A DNA stretch of 64,000 nucleotides, taken from assembly GCF_900129005.1 (NCBI RefSeq), contig NZ_FQUN01000015.1, positions 62,001 to 126,000 on the forward strand, read 5' to 3'. Position numbers and translations under genes: made by a program. This document shows positions 1 through 7,537 of the stretch, piece after piece. The DNA comes from Leeuwenhoekiella marinoflava DSM 3653 (GTDB taxonomy: Bacteria > Bacteroidota > Bacteroidia > Flavobacteriales > Flavobacteriaceae). How positions within the stretch are numbered: the stretch's first letter is position 1; each line of letters starts with the position of its first letter. The notes beneath the pieces were generated by a model. The model ran no database searches and was not told the DNA's origin. It saw only the letters and a program-made list of their open reading frames with translations.

Positions 1-354
1 ATTGGAGCAGTGTTTATTCCTAGTGGCTTAGCATATTTCAGTAGTTCAGGTAATGGTTTTAGTTCGTATTCAGATTTAGTTTTTACCTTTGATTTATACC
101 GTGCTATTGAAGATACAGATGATGATAATGACGGAATACCTAACTGGCAAGAGGATATTAGTGGTAATAACTATGTGAATGAACTTGCTGACGATACAGA
201 TGACGATGGTGTTCCAGATTATTTAGATGCCGATGACGACGGTGATGGTACTCCAACAAGAGATGAAATAGGCTTTGATGAAGATGGTAAATGGTTTCCT
301 ATTTACTCAAACGGTAATACAATACCGGATTACTTGAATCCAGATGTGAACTAA
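1..354 (+). CDS. FKBP-type peptidyl-prolyl isomerase, C-terminal end (partial)
   Basis: The reading frame is open from base 1, so the gene begins outside the window. The first visible residues (IGAVFIPSGLAYF) and the following SDLVFTFDLYRAI match the end of an FKBP domain, where a conserved (I/F)P..LAYG segment precedes the final beta strand. FKBPs catalyse cis-trans isomerisation of prolyl bonds, and in Bacteroidota they are often exported lipoproteins. After the FKBP end comes an acidic tail with thrombospondin-3-like calcium-binding repeats (DTDDDNDGIPN, DTDDDGVPDYLDADDDGDG), which suggests a calcium-stabilised stalk on an extracytoplasmic protein. The family call rests on a short fragment. 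The acidic tail is seen directly, but its role is inferred. Confidence 0.7.
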   Translation: MGAVFIPSGLAYFSSSGNGFSSYSDLVFTFDLYRAIEDTDDDNDGIPNWQEDISGNNYVNELADDTDDDGVPDYLDADDDGDGTPTRDEIGFDEDGKWFPIYSNGNTIPDYLNPDVN

Positions 355-370
355 AGTCATTTGATTTCAT

Positions 371-411
371 AAAAAAAGGCTTGCTTTTAATTAAAAGCAA
401 GCCTTTTTTTA
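371..411. terminator. Bidirectional rho-independent terminator
   Basis: A long perfect inverted repeat (AAAGGCTTGCTTTTAA and its complement) is flanked by A and T runs on both sides. It lies between two converging genes, the FKBP gene and the outer-membrane protein gene, and can serve both. Confidence 0.85.
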
Positions 412-429
412 TGTTTTTTAAATACTATG

Positions 430-1014
430 CTATAGATTCAAAGAAAAACTCAGAATCAATTGATCTGGTCTTGTGTCTATTCGGCTTCCGTCTGTAATGA
501 TTCCGTTAGAATCTAAAAATTCAGCTTCATTATCTCCAAAACCACGCTCATAGCGCAAATCAATTCCTAGTTTACCTAAAGCTAAACCGGCACCAATATT
601 AAGACCTACCGTAAAATCATTTTTAACATCACCTAGTGTGATGCCATCATATTTGGTATCTAAAATATATTGAAATGCAGGACCGGCAAAAATAGAAAGA
701 GGGCCTATAACTTCATAACCTACAAGTACAGGAAGGTCTAATTTCTGCATGCTGAAGTCATTATCTTCATAAGTAGAATTGAGTTTAGTGTAAACTAATT
801 CTGGTCTTAAATAAAGCTTTTCGCCAGTGCGGCCAAAAACTCCAACGTGGTAACCTATATCGCTGCTAGGATCTTGGTAAGCTCTTGAAGCGGAGTCTGA
901 AATATCTCCAGTTCCTCCATAATTAAGACCGGCTTTTATACCAAAGCCTGGGTCTGATTGTGCGTGTGCATATGACACGACTAAAAATAAAATTCCTAAA
1001 AACGCTTTTTTCAT
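430..1014 (-). CDS. PorT-family outer-membrane beta-barrel protein
   Basis: This 194-residue protein has a clear signal peptide (MKKAFLGILFLVVSYAHAQ, cut after about residue 19). The rest alternates short hydrophobic strands with turns and ends in a strand finishing with aromatic and Leu residues (LILSFSLNL), as in small beta-barrels inserted by BAM. Motifs such as GFGIKAGLNYGG, YHVGVFGR and LYLRPELVYTKL are typical of the PorT/OMP_b-brl_2 family of Bacteroidota. No enzymatic residues are evident and the specific role is unknown. It is downstream of the transketolase genes on the same strand, 114 bases away, and shares the terminator at 371-411. Confidence 0.75.
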   Translation of the reverse strand: MKKAFLGILFLVVSYAHAQSDPGFGIKAGLNYGGTGDISDSASRAYQDPSSDIGYHVGVFGRTGEKLYLRPELVYTKLNSTYEDNDFSMQKLDLPVLVGYEVIGPLSIFAGPAFQYILDTKYDGITLGDVKNDFTVGLNIGAGLALGKLGIDLRYERGFGDNEAEFLDSNGIITDGSRIDTRPDQLILSFSLNL

Positions 1015-1028
1015 ATCAGTTAAGTTTA

Positions 1029-1043
1029 GCCCAGAAACTGGGC
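1029..1043 (-). other. Small hairpin in the leader of the outer-membrane protein gene
   Basis: A perfect GCCCAG-AAA-CTGGGC stem-loop lies 15 bases upstream of the start codon of the gene at 430-1014. It lacks a T-run, so it is not an obvious terminator for the upstream transketolase gene. It may only be a structured leader. Confidence 0.3.
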
Positions 1044-1128
1044 GTTTAAAATTAAATTTGATCGGTAAAGATCAGAATAATTCTAGCTGATTGAAGTAAA
1101 CATTTTTAGGAATATTCAATAAAAGTGC

Positions 1129-2082
1129 TTACTTCTTAGCTAGCACCTTATTAACGGCTTCAACTATTGATTTAGTATTTAGACCGTATTTTTCCATAAG
1201 TTGAGCAGGAGTACCACTCTCACCAAAAGTATCGTTTGTGGCAACAAACTCTTGATAAACCGGATCTTTCTTAGCTAAAAGACCAGAAACACTCTCGCCA
1301 AGACCACCTAAATAGTTGTGTTCTTCACAAGTAACTACACAACGGGTTTTCTTAACAGAATTTAAAATAGCCTCATCATCAAGTGGCTTAATTGTGTGAA
1401 TGTTTATTACTTCAGCACTAATTCCTTTTGCTTCTAATTCTTCAGCAGCTTCTAGGGCGTGCCATACTAAGTGACCGGTAGCAAGAATAGTAACATCAGC
1501 ACCTTCAACAAGATGCAATGCTTTTCCTATTTCAAACTTTCCGTCAGCTTCCGTAAAATTAGGAACGCTAGGTCTACCAAAACGTAGGTAAACAGGACCT
1601 TCAAAGTCTGCGATAGCTTTTGTAGCTGCTTTTGTCTGATTGAAGTCACAAGGATTGATCACAGTCATTCCCGGTAACATTTTCATCAAACCTAGATCTT
1701 CTAAAATCTGGTGAGTTGCACCATCTTCTCCAAGCGTTAGACCTGCATGAGATGCGCAGATTTTCACATTTTTATTTGAATAAGCAACACTTTGACGTAT
1801 TTGATCGTAAACGCGACCTGTAGCAAAGTTAGCAAAAGAAGTAGCATAAGGTATTTTACCGCCTATAGTCATACCGGCAGCCATACCTATCATATTAGCT
1901 TCTGCAATACCGGTTTGAAAAAAGCGCTCCGGGTGATTTTTAGCAAAATCGTTCAATTTTAAAGATCCGGTAAGGTCGGCACATAAAGCAACTACATTTT
2001 CATGAGTTTCTCCCAGTTCGTCCATACCTGCTCCAAAACCAGAACGTGTATCTATGTTTCCTGAATTTGTGAATTTTTTCAT
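1129..2082 (-). CDS. Transketolase, C-terminal subunit
   Basis: This 317-residue protein holds the pyrimidine-binding and C-terminal domains of transketolase. It shows the pyrimidine-domain pattern (FFQTGIAEANMIGMAAGMTIGG, about residues 54-75), SHAGLTLGEDGATHQ at about 110-124, and the C-terminal domain from about 190 (VTILATGHLVWHALEAAEEL). With the subunit encoded just upstream it forms a thiamine-diphosphate enzyme that moves two-carbon ketol units in the non-oxidative pentose phosphate pathway. The N-terminal subunit gene ends 84 bases before this start, and each subunit has its own start and full domains. The split is the normal arrangement in Bacteroidota, many Firmicutes and archaea, not a frameshift. 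Confidence 0.93.
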   Translation of the reverse strand: MKKFTNSGNIDTRSGFGAGMDELGETHENVVALCADLTGSLKLNDFAKNHPERFFQTGIAEANMIGMAAGMTIGGKIPYATSFANFATGRVYDQIRQSVAYSNKNVKICASHAGLTLGEDGATHQILEDLGLMKMLPGMTVINPCDFNQTKAATKAIADFEGPVYLRFGRPSVPNFTEADGKFEIGKALHLVEGADVTILATGHLVWHALEAAEELEAKGISAEVINIHTIKPLDDEAILNSVKKTRCVVTCEEHNYLGGLGESVSGLLAKKDPVYQEFVATNDTFGESGTPAQLMEKYGLNTKSIVEAVNKVLAKK

Positions 2083-2166
2083 ATTTCTGACCCCATTTTA
2101 ATCTAAAGACTAAAACAAATCGGGGTGATTTTTAAATTAATAGATTGTTTTAAAGATACGCCCTAA

Positions 2167-3012
2167 TTAATAGTCGCCTAAAGTCTCTGGGTTTTGAGCA
2201 AGAGCTTTTTCCAGTTGCTCATCATTAGGAGCTTTACCGTGCCAAGCATGGCCTTGCATCATAAAGTCGACGCCATATCCCATAATAGTATGTAATAAAA
2301 TACAAACCGGTTTCCCTTTTCCGGTACGGGATTTAGCTTCGTTAAGACCAGTGATGATCGCTTCGATATCGTTTCCTTTTTCAATATCTAAAACATCCCA
2401 GCCAAAAGCTTCAAACTTAGCGCGTACGCTACCCATATTGAGTACATCGTCTGTACTACCATCAATCTGCTGACCGTTAAGATCTATTGTAGAGATGAGG
2501 TTGTCAATTTTATTACCGGCAGCATATAGAATAGCTTCCCAGTTTTGACCTTCTTGTAATTCACCGTCACCGTGAAGAGAATATACAAGGTTGTCATCGC
2601 CGTTTAATTTTTTAGCTTGAGCAGCACCAAGTGCAACACTCATTCCCTGACCTAAAGATCCCGAAGCAATACGAATACCCGGCAGGCCTTCGTGAGTTGT
2701 TGGGTGACCTTGCAGACGAGAATCTATTTTTCTAAATGTGTTTAATTCTTCAACAGGAAAATAGCCAGAACGAGCCAAAACGCTGTAAAAAACCGGAGAA
2801 ATGTGACCGTTAGATAAGAAGAATAAATCTTCATCTTTTCCGTCCATATCAAAACCTTCTTTACGTTTCATTACTTCTTGGTATAAGGCTACAAAAAATT
2901 CAGCACAGCCTAAAGAGCCTCCAGGATGACCAGAACTTACTCCGTGTACTTGCCTTACGATGTCTCTTCTTACCTGAGAGACAAAATCTTCTAATTGTTT
3001 TGTGTTTGGCAT
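2167..3012 (-). CDS. Transketolase, N-terminal (thiamine diphosphate-binding) subunit
   Basis: This 281-residue protein is the N-terminal half of transketolase. It carries VSSGHPGGSLGCAEFF (about residues 25-40), the substrate loop around GHPTTHEGLPG, and the diphosphate-binding motif GDGELQEGQNWEA with the Asn of DLNGQQ (about 149-180). It ends where the pyrimidine domain would begin, and that domain is supplied by the next gene. Together they catalyse ketol transfer between pentose phosphates and aldoses in the cytoplasm. A well-formed promoter lies just upstream (3038-3068), so this is probably the first gene of the two-gene unit. Confidence 0.93.
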   Translation of the reverse strand: MPNTKQLEDFVSQVRRDIVRQVHGVSSGHPGGSLGCAEFFVALYQEVMKRKEGFDMDGKDEDLFFLSNGHISPVFYSVLARSGYFPVEELNTFRKIDSRLQGHPTTHEGLPGIRIASGSLGQGMSVALGAAQAKKLNGDDNLVYSLHGDGELQEGQNWEAILYAAGNKIDNLISTIDLNGQQIDGSTDDVLNMGSVRAKFEAFGWDVLDIEKGNDIEAIITGLNEAKSRTGKGKPVCILLHTIMGYGVDFMMQGHAWHGKAPNDEQLEKALAQNPETLGDY

Positions 3013-3037
3013 TTTGATTAAGTTAAAATTTGAAATT

Positions 3038-3068
3038 CAAAAATACCCATTTTAAGCAGGTATTACAA
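3038..3068 (-). promoter_or_regulatory. Bacteroidota-type promoter for transketolase
   Basis: On the minus strand a perfect -7 box TATTTTTG (TAnnTTTG; 3038-3045) lies 20 bases after a -33 TTG (3066-3068). The spacing matches the known Bacteroidota sigma-ABfr consensus. It is 26 bases from the start codon of the N-terminal subunit. Confidence 0.7.
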
Positions 3069-3184
3069 TCAATAACCCATATATTACTAAGCTTTTAAGG
3101 AAATTTAAGAAGTTTTGAGTTTTAAGTGTAAAATAAGCACTTATTATCGCGTTTTTGTGTCAGACACTATCTCTTAAATAGTTT

Positions 3185-3192
3185 TATCTTTG
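3185..3192 (+). promoter_or_regulatory. -7 promoter box for tgt
   Basis: TATCTTTG fits TAnnTTTG and lies 17 bases upstream of the tgt start codon. No TTG sits at the ideal distance, so the -33 element is weak. Confidence 0.55.
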
Positions 3193-3209
3193 CCGTTCTA
3201 AATTATACT

Positions 3210-4340
3210 ATGCAATTTAATCTTGTTACAAAAGACGCTGCCAGCAAGGCACGTGCAGGAGCAATCACTACAGATCACGGAACCATTGAAACCCCAATTT
3301 TTATGCCGGTGGGTACAGTTGCCACGGTAAAAGGGGTGCATCAGCGGGAGTTGGAACAAGACATAAGTCCAGATATTATCTTAGGTAACACCTATCATTT
3401 GTATCTGAGGCCACAAACTGAGATTCTTGAAAAGGCAGGAGGCTTGCATAAGTTTATGAATTGGGATCGAAACATTCTTACTGATAGTGGAGGCTATCAG
3501 GTTTATTCGCTTTCTGCTAACCGAAAGATTAAAGAAGAAGGTGTAAAGTTTAAATCACATATAGATGGCTCATTTCATATGTTTACGCCAGAACGTGTGA
3601 TGGAGATTCAGCGGAGCATAGGTGCAGATATCATTATGGCTTTTGATGAGTGTACACCGTATCCTTGTGATTACAATTATGCAAAAAGATCGATGCATAT
3701 GACGCATCGCTGGTTAGATAGATGCATCAATCATCTGGAGAAAACACCGGTTAAATACGGTTACGATCAGGCATTTTTTCCAATAGTTCAGGGAAGTACT
3801 TATAAAGATCTTAGAAAACAATCTGCAGAATATATCGCAAACTCCGGAGCGGTAGGTAACGCAATTGGTGGACTTTCAGTTGGAGAGCCGGCTGAAGAAA
3901 TGTATGCAATGACTGAAATTGTCACCGAAATTTTGCCTGAAGAAAAACCGCGTTATTTAATGGGTGTAGGAACCCCTATCAATATATTAGAAAATATTGC
4001 GTTAGGTGTAGATATGTTTGATTGTGTGATGCCTACCCGTAATGGTCGTAATGGAACCTTATTTACCCAACACGGAACCATAAATATTAAAAATAAGAAG
4101 TGGGAAGATGATTTTTCACCACTAGATCCAGACGGCACGACCTGGGTTGATGCCGCATATTCTAAAGCTTATGTGCGTCACTTATTTACTGTAAGTGAAG
4201 CTTTAGGTCGCCAGATAGGTACGTTGCATAATTTGGGCTTTTATATGTGGTTAGTGCGTGAAGCGCGTAAACATATTATTGCTGGTGATTTTTATACATG
4301 GAAAGAAAAAATGGTAAAACAAATGGATAAAAGACTTTAA
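3210..4340 (+). CDS. tgt: Queuine/preQ1 tRNA-guanine transglycosylase
   Basis: This 376-residue enzyme exchanges guanine at the wobble position of tRNAs with GUN anticodons for preQ1, an early step of queuosine modification. It shows the TGT barrel motifs: TPIFMPVGTVATVKG (about residues 27-41), ILTDSGGYQVYSL with the catalytic-site Asp (about 89-101), AFDECTPYP (about 144-152), the nucleophile region GGLSVGEP, and VMPTRNGRNGTLFT. The bacterial zinc-site pattern CxCxxC is not evident in its usual place: the segment after NIKNKKW reads DDFSPLDPDGTTWVDAAYSKAYVRHLF. Some Bacteroidota TGTs lack these cysteines. The next gene starts at the very next base, so the two are probably translationally coupled. 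Confidence 0.93.
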   Translation: MQFNLVTKDAASKARAGAITTDHGTIETPIFMPVGTVATVKGVHQRELEQDISPDIILGNTYHLYLRPQTEILEKAGGLHKFMNWDRNILTDSGGYQVYSLSANRKIKEEGVKFKSHIDGSFHMFTPERVMEIQRSIGADIIMAFDECTPYPCDYNYAKRSMHMTHRWLDRCINHLEKTPVKYGYDQAFFPIVQGSTYKDLRKQSAEYIANSGAVGNAIGGLSVGEPAEEMYAMTEIVTEILPEEKPRYLMGVGTPINILENIALGVDMFDCVMPTRNGRNGTLFTQHGTINIKNKKWEDDFSPLDPDGTTWVDAAYSKAYVRHLFTVSEALGRQIGTLHNLGFYMWLVREARKHIIAGDFYTWKEKMVKQMDKRL

Positions 4341-5417
4341 ATGAAAATTCTTGACTGGTATATACTCAAGCGTTATCTGGGGACTTTTATTACCATGCTT
4401 GTGCTGTTTATCCCTATTGGGATAACCGTAAATCTGGCAGAGAAGATAGATAAAATGCTGGCTAACGAAGTTCCTTTTTTGGAGGTTGCTATTTACTATC
4501 TCAATTTTACAATCTATTTTGCTAACCTGCTTTTTCCGTTATTTCTATTTTTATCGGTTATCTGGTTTACGTCAAAATTGGCAAACAATACAGAGGTTAT
4601 TGCTTTTTTAAGTAGTGGGGTTTCTTTCTATCGTTTTTTAAGACCTTATATAATAGGAGCTTCCATAGTTTGTGTAGGAGCTTATATTTTAGGAACGTAT
4701 TTAGCTCCTAATGCGAGTAGAGGTTTCAATGAGTTTACTTACGAATATCTCAAGAACGGAAAAGCAGCTCGAGAAACCCGAAATGTTTACCGGCAGATAA
4801 ATGATAATGACTATATCTATGTAAGTAGGTTTACACCTTCTAGTAAAATGGGGCAAAATTTTACGTTGGAGCATTTTGAGAACAATACTTTGAAGTACAA
4901 GATTCAGGCTCGTAGCATTGTTTATAGACCAGAAGATACCCTTTATCGTCTAAACGGTTATAAAAAACGTATCATCGGTCAAGAAGGTGATATTCTCATT
5001 TCTCAACCTAAATTAGATACCTTGTTTTCTTTTGATTTAGAAGATTTAACTCCATTAGAGTACATAGCTGAAACGCTTACAACACCAAGATTACGAGAGT
5101 TTATAGCAAAGGAAAGAGCACGGGGTTCATCTGCTATTAACCGTTATGAAGTAGTGCTTTACAAGCGCTTCAGTCTGCCGGTAAGTGCTTATATTTTAAC
5201 CATAATCGCAGTAGCGGTTTCTTCTATGAAACGTCGTGGCGGGATGGGGATAAACTTGGCCTTAGGTATTTCGCTCGCATTTATTTTTATCTTTTTTGAT
5301 AAGGTTTTTGGTACAATTTCAGAACAATCAGACTTTTCTCCTATGGTAGCTGTGTGGCTTCCTAATGTATTATTTGGAATTTTAGCCATTTACTTGCTCA
5401 ACCGTGCGAAGCGATAA
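4341..5417 (+). CDS. LptF/LptG family permease (YjgP/YjgQ)
   Basis: This 358-residue inner-membrane protein belongs to the LptF/LptG family, the membrane subunits of the ABC transporter that extracts lipopolysaccharide and pushes it toward the Lpt bridge. Three N-terminal membrane segments (about residues 13-33, 52-80 and 100-122) come first. A periplasmic beta-jellyroll domain follows (about 140-260), and then C-terminal membrane segments (about 275-295, 300-322 and 335-352). The opening MKILDWYILKRYLGTF is typical of the family. It starts directly after the tgt stop codon and its end overlaps the next gene by 14 bases. The LptD gene is also in this window, at 26246-28963. I cannot say whether it is LptF or LptG. 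Confidence 0.9.
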   Translation: MKILDWYILKRYLGTFITMLVLFIPIGITVNLAEKIDKMLANEVPFLEVAIYYLNFTIYFANLLFPLFLFLSVIWFTSKLANNTEVIAFLSSGVSFYRFLRPYIIGASIVCVGAYILGTYLAPNASRGFNEFTYEYLKNGKAARETRNVYRQINDNDYIYVSRFTPSSKMGQNFTLEHFENNTLKYKIQARSIVYRPEDTLYRLNGYKKRIIGQEGDILISQPKLDTLFSFDLEDLTPLEYIAETLTTPRLREFIAKERARGSSAINRYEVVLYKRFSLPVSAYILTIIAVAVSSMKRRGGMGINLALGISLAFIFIFFDKVFGTISEQSDFSPMVAVWLPNVLFGILAIYLLNRAKR

Positions 5418-6321
5418 TCTTAAGAGTTACCTGCATTTACACTTCATAGTTTTTATATGGGGTTTCACGGCTGTTTTAGGAGCACTTATTAGTATTGGCG
5501 CGACCGAACTGGTCTGGTATCGTATGCTTATCGCTTCGGCAGTGTTGTTTTTGTATATAAAATATAAAGGCATTTCGCTAAAAGCTAACCGAAAAACACA
5601 ATTAGGACTTACTGTTGCCGGAATCTTAATAGCGTTGCATTGGTTGACTTTTTTTGGAGCTGTAAAAATCTCAAATGTTTCCATTACGCTAGCGATGATG
5701 AGTACCGGAGCTTTTTTTACTAGTATTCTAGAGCCTATTTTTTATAAACGGAAAGTAATCTGGTATCAGATTGTTTTTGGCCTGCTGGTCATATGCGGAT
5801 TGTATTTGATTTTTGAAGTGGAAACCCGTTATACTGAAGGTATAATCGTTGCGCTTATTTCAGCTTTACTTTCAGCTGTGTTTACATTAATCAATGGTAA
5901 ATTTGCGCAGAAACACAACCCTATCGTAATTTCGTTTTACGAACTTTTTACAGGAACGTTGTTTATTACTCTTTTTCTAGCGGTAACGGCACGTTTTGAT
6001 GCAGCGTTTTTTCAGCTAAAACAACTAGATTGGGTGTATTTGATTGTGTTGGCAACAGTCTGTACAGCCTATGCATTTTTTGCTTCGGTAAAAGTGATGA
6101 AACACCTCACACCATACACGATTATGCTTACCACAAATATGGAACCTGTTTACGGAATCATCCTCGCATTTCTCATTTTAGGCGATGCTGAGCAGATGAA
6201 TACAGGTTTTTACTTGGGAGCAATCTTGATTTTGTGTACGGTAATTCTTAATGGGATTTTAAAACATATGCGTAAACGCAAAGCAATCAGAGTGTTGAAT
6301 GGAATAAAGACTATAGAATAA
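5404..6321 (+). CDS. EamA/DMT-superfamily transporter
   Basis: This 305-residue, very hydrophobic protein has about ten membrane segments in two EamA repeats (about residues 8-138 and 148-285). Motifs such as IWGFTAVLGALI in the first helix and LTTNMEPVYGIILAFLILGD near the end are typical of drug/metabolite exporters. Its substrate cannot be read from the sequence. It begins with GTG inside the last codons of the preceding permease gene, so it is probably in one transcript with tgt and that permease. The C-terminus is basic (KHMRKRKAIRV), consistent with a cytoplasmic end. Confidence 0.85.
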   Translation: MRSDNLKSYLHLHFIVFIWGFTAVLGALISIGATELVWYRMLIASAVLFLYIKYKGISLKANRKTQLGLTVAGILIALHWLTFFGAVKISNVSITLAMMSTGAFFTSILEPIFYKRKVIWYQIVFGLLVICGLYLIFEVETRYTEGIIVALISALLSAVFTLINGKFAQKHNPIVISFYELFTGTLFITLFLAVTARFDAAFFQLKQLDWVYLIVLATVCTAYAFFASVKVMKHLTPYTIMLTTNMEPVYGIILAFLILGDAEQMNTGFYLGAILILCTVILNGILKHMRKRKAIRVLNGIKTIE

Positions 6322-6356
6322 AATGTTTTTTTGACCGGTTTAAAAACCGATAAGGG

Positions 6357-6389
6357 TTTGGGAGAAGCTTTTTAAAACCTTTATATTTG
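6357..6389 (+). promoter_or_regulatory. Promoter for accA
   Basis: A -33 TTTG (6357-6360) and a perfect -7 TATATTTG (6382-6389) are separated by 21 bases, matching the Bacteroidota consensus. The accA start is 25 bases downstream. Confidence 0.75.
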
Positions 6390-6414
6390 TCAGCTAACTA
6401 AAAATTTCCCCTTA

Positions 6415-7368
6415 ATGGAATATTTAGAATTTGAACAACCTATTAAAGAGCTAGAAGAACAGCTCCAGAAATGCTCACTTATTGGAGAAGAGAGTGATGT
6501 AGATGTCACCAATACTTGTAAGCAGATCGAGAAGAAATTAAAAGAGACTAAGAAAGAGATTTATAAAAACCTAACGCCTTGGCAAAGGGTTCAGCTTTCG
6601 CGTCATCCTAATCGTCCTTATACTTTAGATTATATCAAAGCTTTATGCGGAGATACCTTTCTTGAGCTTCACGGGGATCGCAATGTTAAAGATGACAAAG
6701 CGATGATAGGTGGTTTAGGTAAAATAGGAGATCAGAGTTTTATGCTTATTGGTCAACAAAAAGGCTATAATACGAAGACCCGTCAGTACCGTAATTTTGG
6801 TATGGCAAATCCAGAAGGGTACCGTAAAGCACTTCGTTTGATGAAAAGTGCAGAGAAATTTGGTATTCCTGTGGTTTGTTTTATTGATACTCCGGGAGCT
6901 TATCCTGGGCTTGAAGCAGAAGAACGCGGTCAAGGAGAAGCTATTGCTCGTAATATTTTAGAGATGACACGTCTTAAAGTACCTATTACAGTTGTAATCA
7001 TTGGTGAAGGAGCTAGTGGTGGAGCTTTAGGTATAGGTGTTGGCGATAAAGTACTGATGTTAGAAAATACATGGTATTCTGTTATTTCTCCAGAATCCTG
7101 TTCTTCTATTTTGTGGAGAAGCTGGGAATTTAAAGAGCAGGCTGCTGCTGCTTTAAAGCTTACTGCAAAGGATATGAAGAAGCAAAAGCTTATTGATGAG
7201 ATTGTAAAAGAACCTTTAGGAGGTGCGCATAGCGATCGCGAAGCGACCTTCTCTACAATAAAAGAAGAGATTTTGAAAGCGTATAATGAGTTTAAAAACT
7301 TATCACCAAAAGATTTGGTTGAAAAACGCATGGATAAATATTCAAATATGGGTGTGTTTAAAGGGTAA
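6415..7368 (+). CDS. accA: Acetyl-CoA carboxylase carboxyltransferase, alpha subunit
   Basis: This 317-residue subunit makes malonyl-CoA from acetyl-CoA with AccD, in the first committed step of fatty acid synthesis. The N-terminal helix region ([15 protein letters not shown]) is followed by [22 protein letters not shown] (about residues 53-74), then [18 protein letters not shown]. The crotonase-fold core comes next, with the oxyanion-hole glycines in [18 protein letters not shown] and [16 protein letters not shown] (about 195-210), then [13 protein letters not shown]. Length and motifs are normal for AccA. It is a single transcription unit with its own promoter (6357-6389) and terminator (7397-7424). 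accD is not in this window. Confidence 0.97.
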   Translation: MEYLEFEQPIKELEEQLQKCSLIGEESDVDVTNTCKQIEKKLKETKKEIYKNLTPWQRVQLSRHPNRPYTLDYIKALCGDTFLELHGDRNVKDDKAMIGGLGKIGDQSFMLIGQQKGYNTKTRQYRNFGMANPEGYRKALRLMKSAEKFGIPVVCFIDTPGAYPGLEAEERGQGEAIARNILEMTRLKVPITVVIIGEGASGGALGIGVGDKVLMLENTWYSVISPESCSSILWRSWEFKEQAAAALKLTAKDMKKQKLIDEIVKEPLGGAHSDREATFSTIKEEILKAYNEFKNLSPKDLVEKRMDKYSNMGVFKG

Positions 7369-7396
7369 TACACTTAAACATCACTTGCGACTAAAT

Positions 7397-7424
7397 TCCG
7401 GAGTTTTGCACTTCGGATTTTTTT
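7397..7424 (+). terminator. Rho-independent terminator after accA
   Basis: An 8-bp stem TCCGGAGT/ACTTCGGA, with one G-T wobble and a TTTGC loop, is followed by seven Ts. Confidence 0.7.
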
Positions 7425-7500
7425 ATGGTTGTTAACAAGATTATTTAGTTATCAACAAGCTATTTGTTAACTTATGGTGGACAACGGCTACGTTAAAAAG

Positions 7501-7532
7501 TTGAACCCGCCTTAACAAATTTTTTACATTCG
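7501..7532 (+). promoter_or_regulatory. Promoter for dnaB
   Basis: A -33 TTG (7501-7503) lies 21 bases before TACATTCG (7525-7532), a one-base variant of TAnnTTTG. The dnaB start codon is 5 bases further on, so the leader would be very short. Confidence 0.5.
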
Positions 7533-7537
7533 CCCTC

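Noticed and set aside
1129-3012. Transketolase interrupted by a stop (possible pseudogene)
   Set aside because: Each half is a complete set of domains with its own start, an 84-base gap and a good promoter upstream. Two-subunit transketolase is normal in Bacteroidota.
6930-7373. 147-codon frame opposite accA
   Set aside because: It lies fully antisense to a highly conserved gene, has no recognisable domain and no promoter, so it is a shadow frame.
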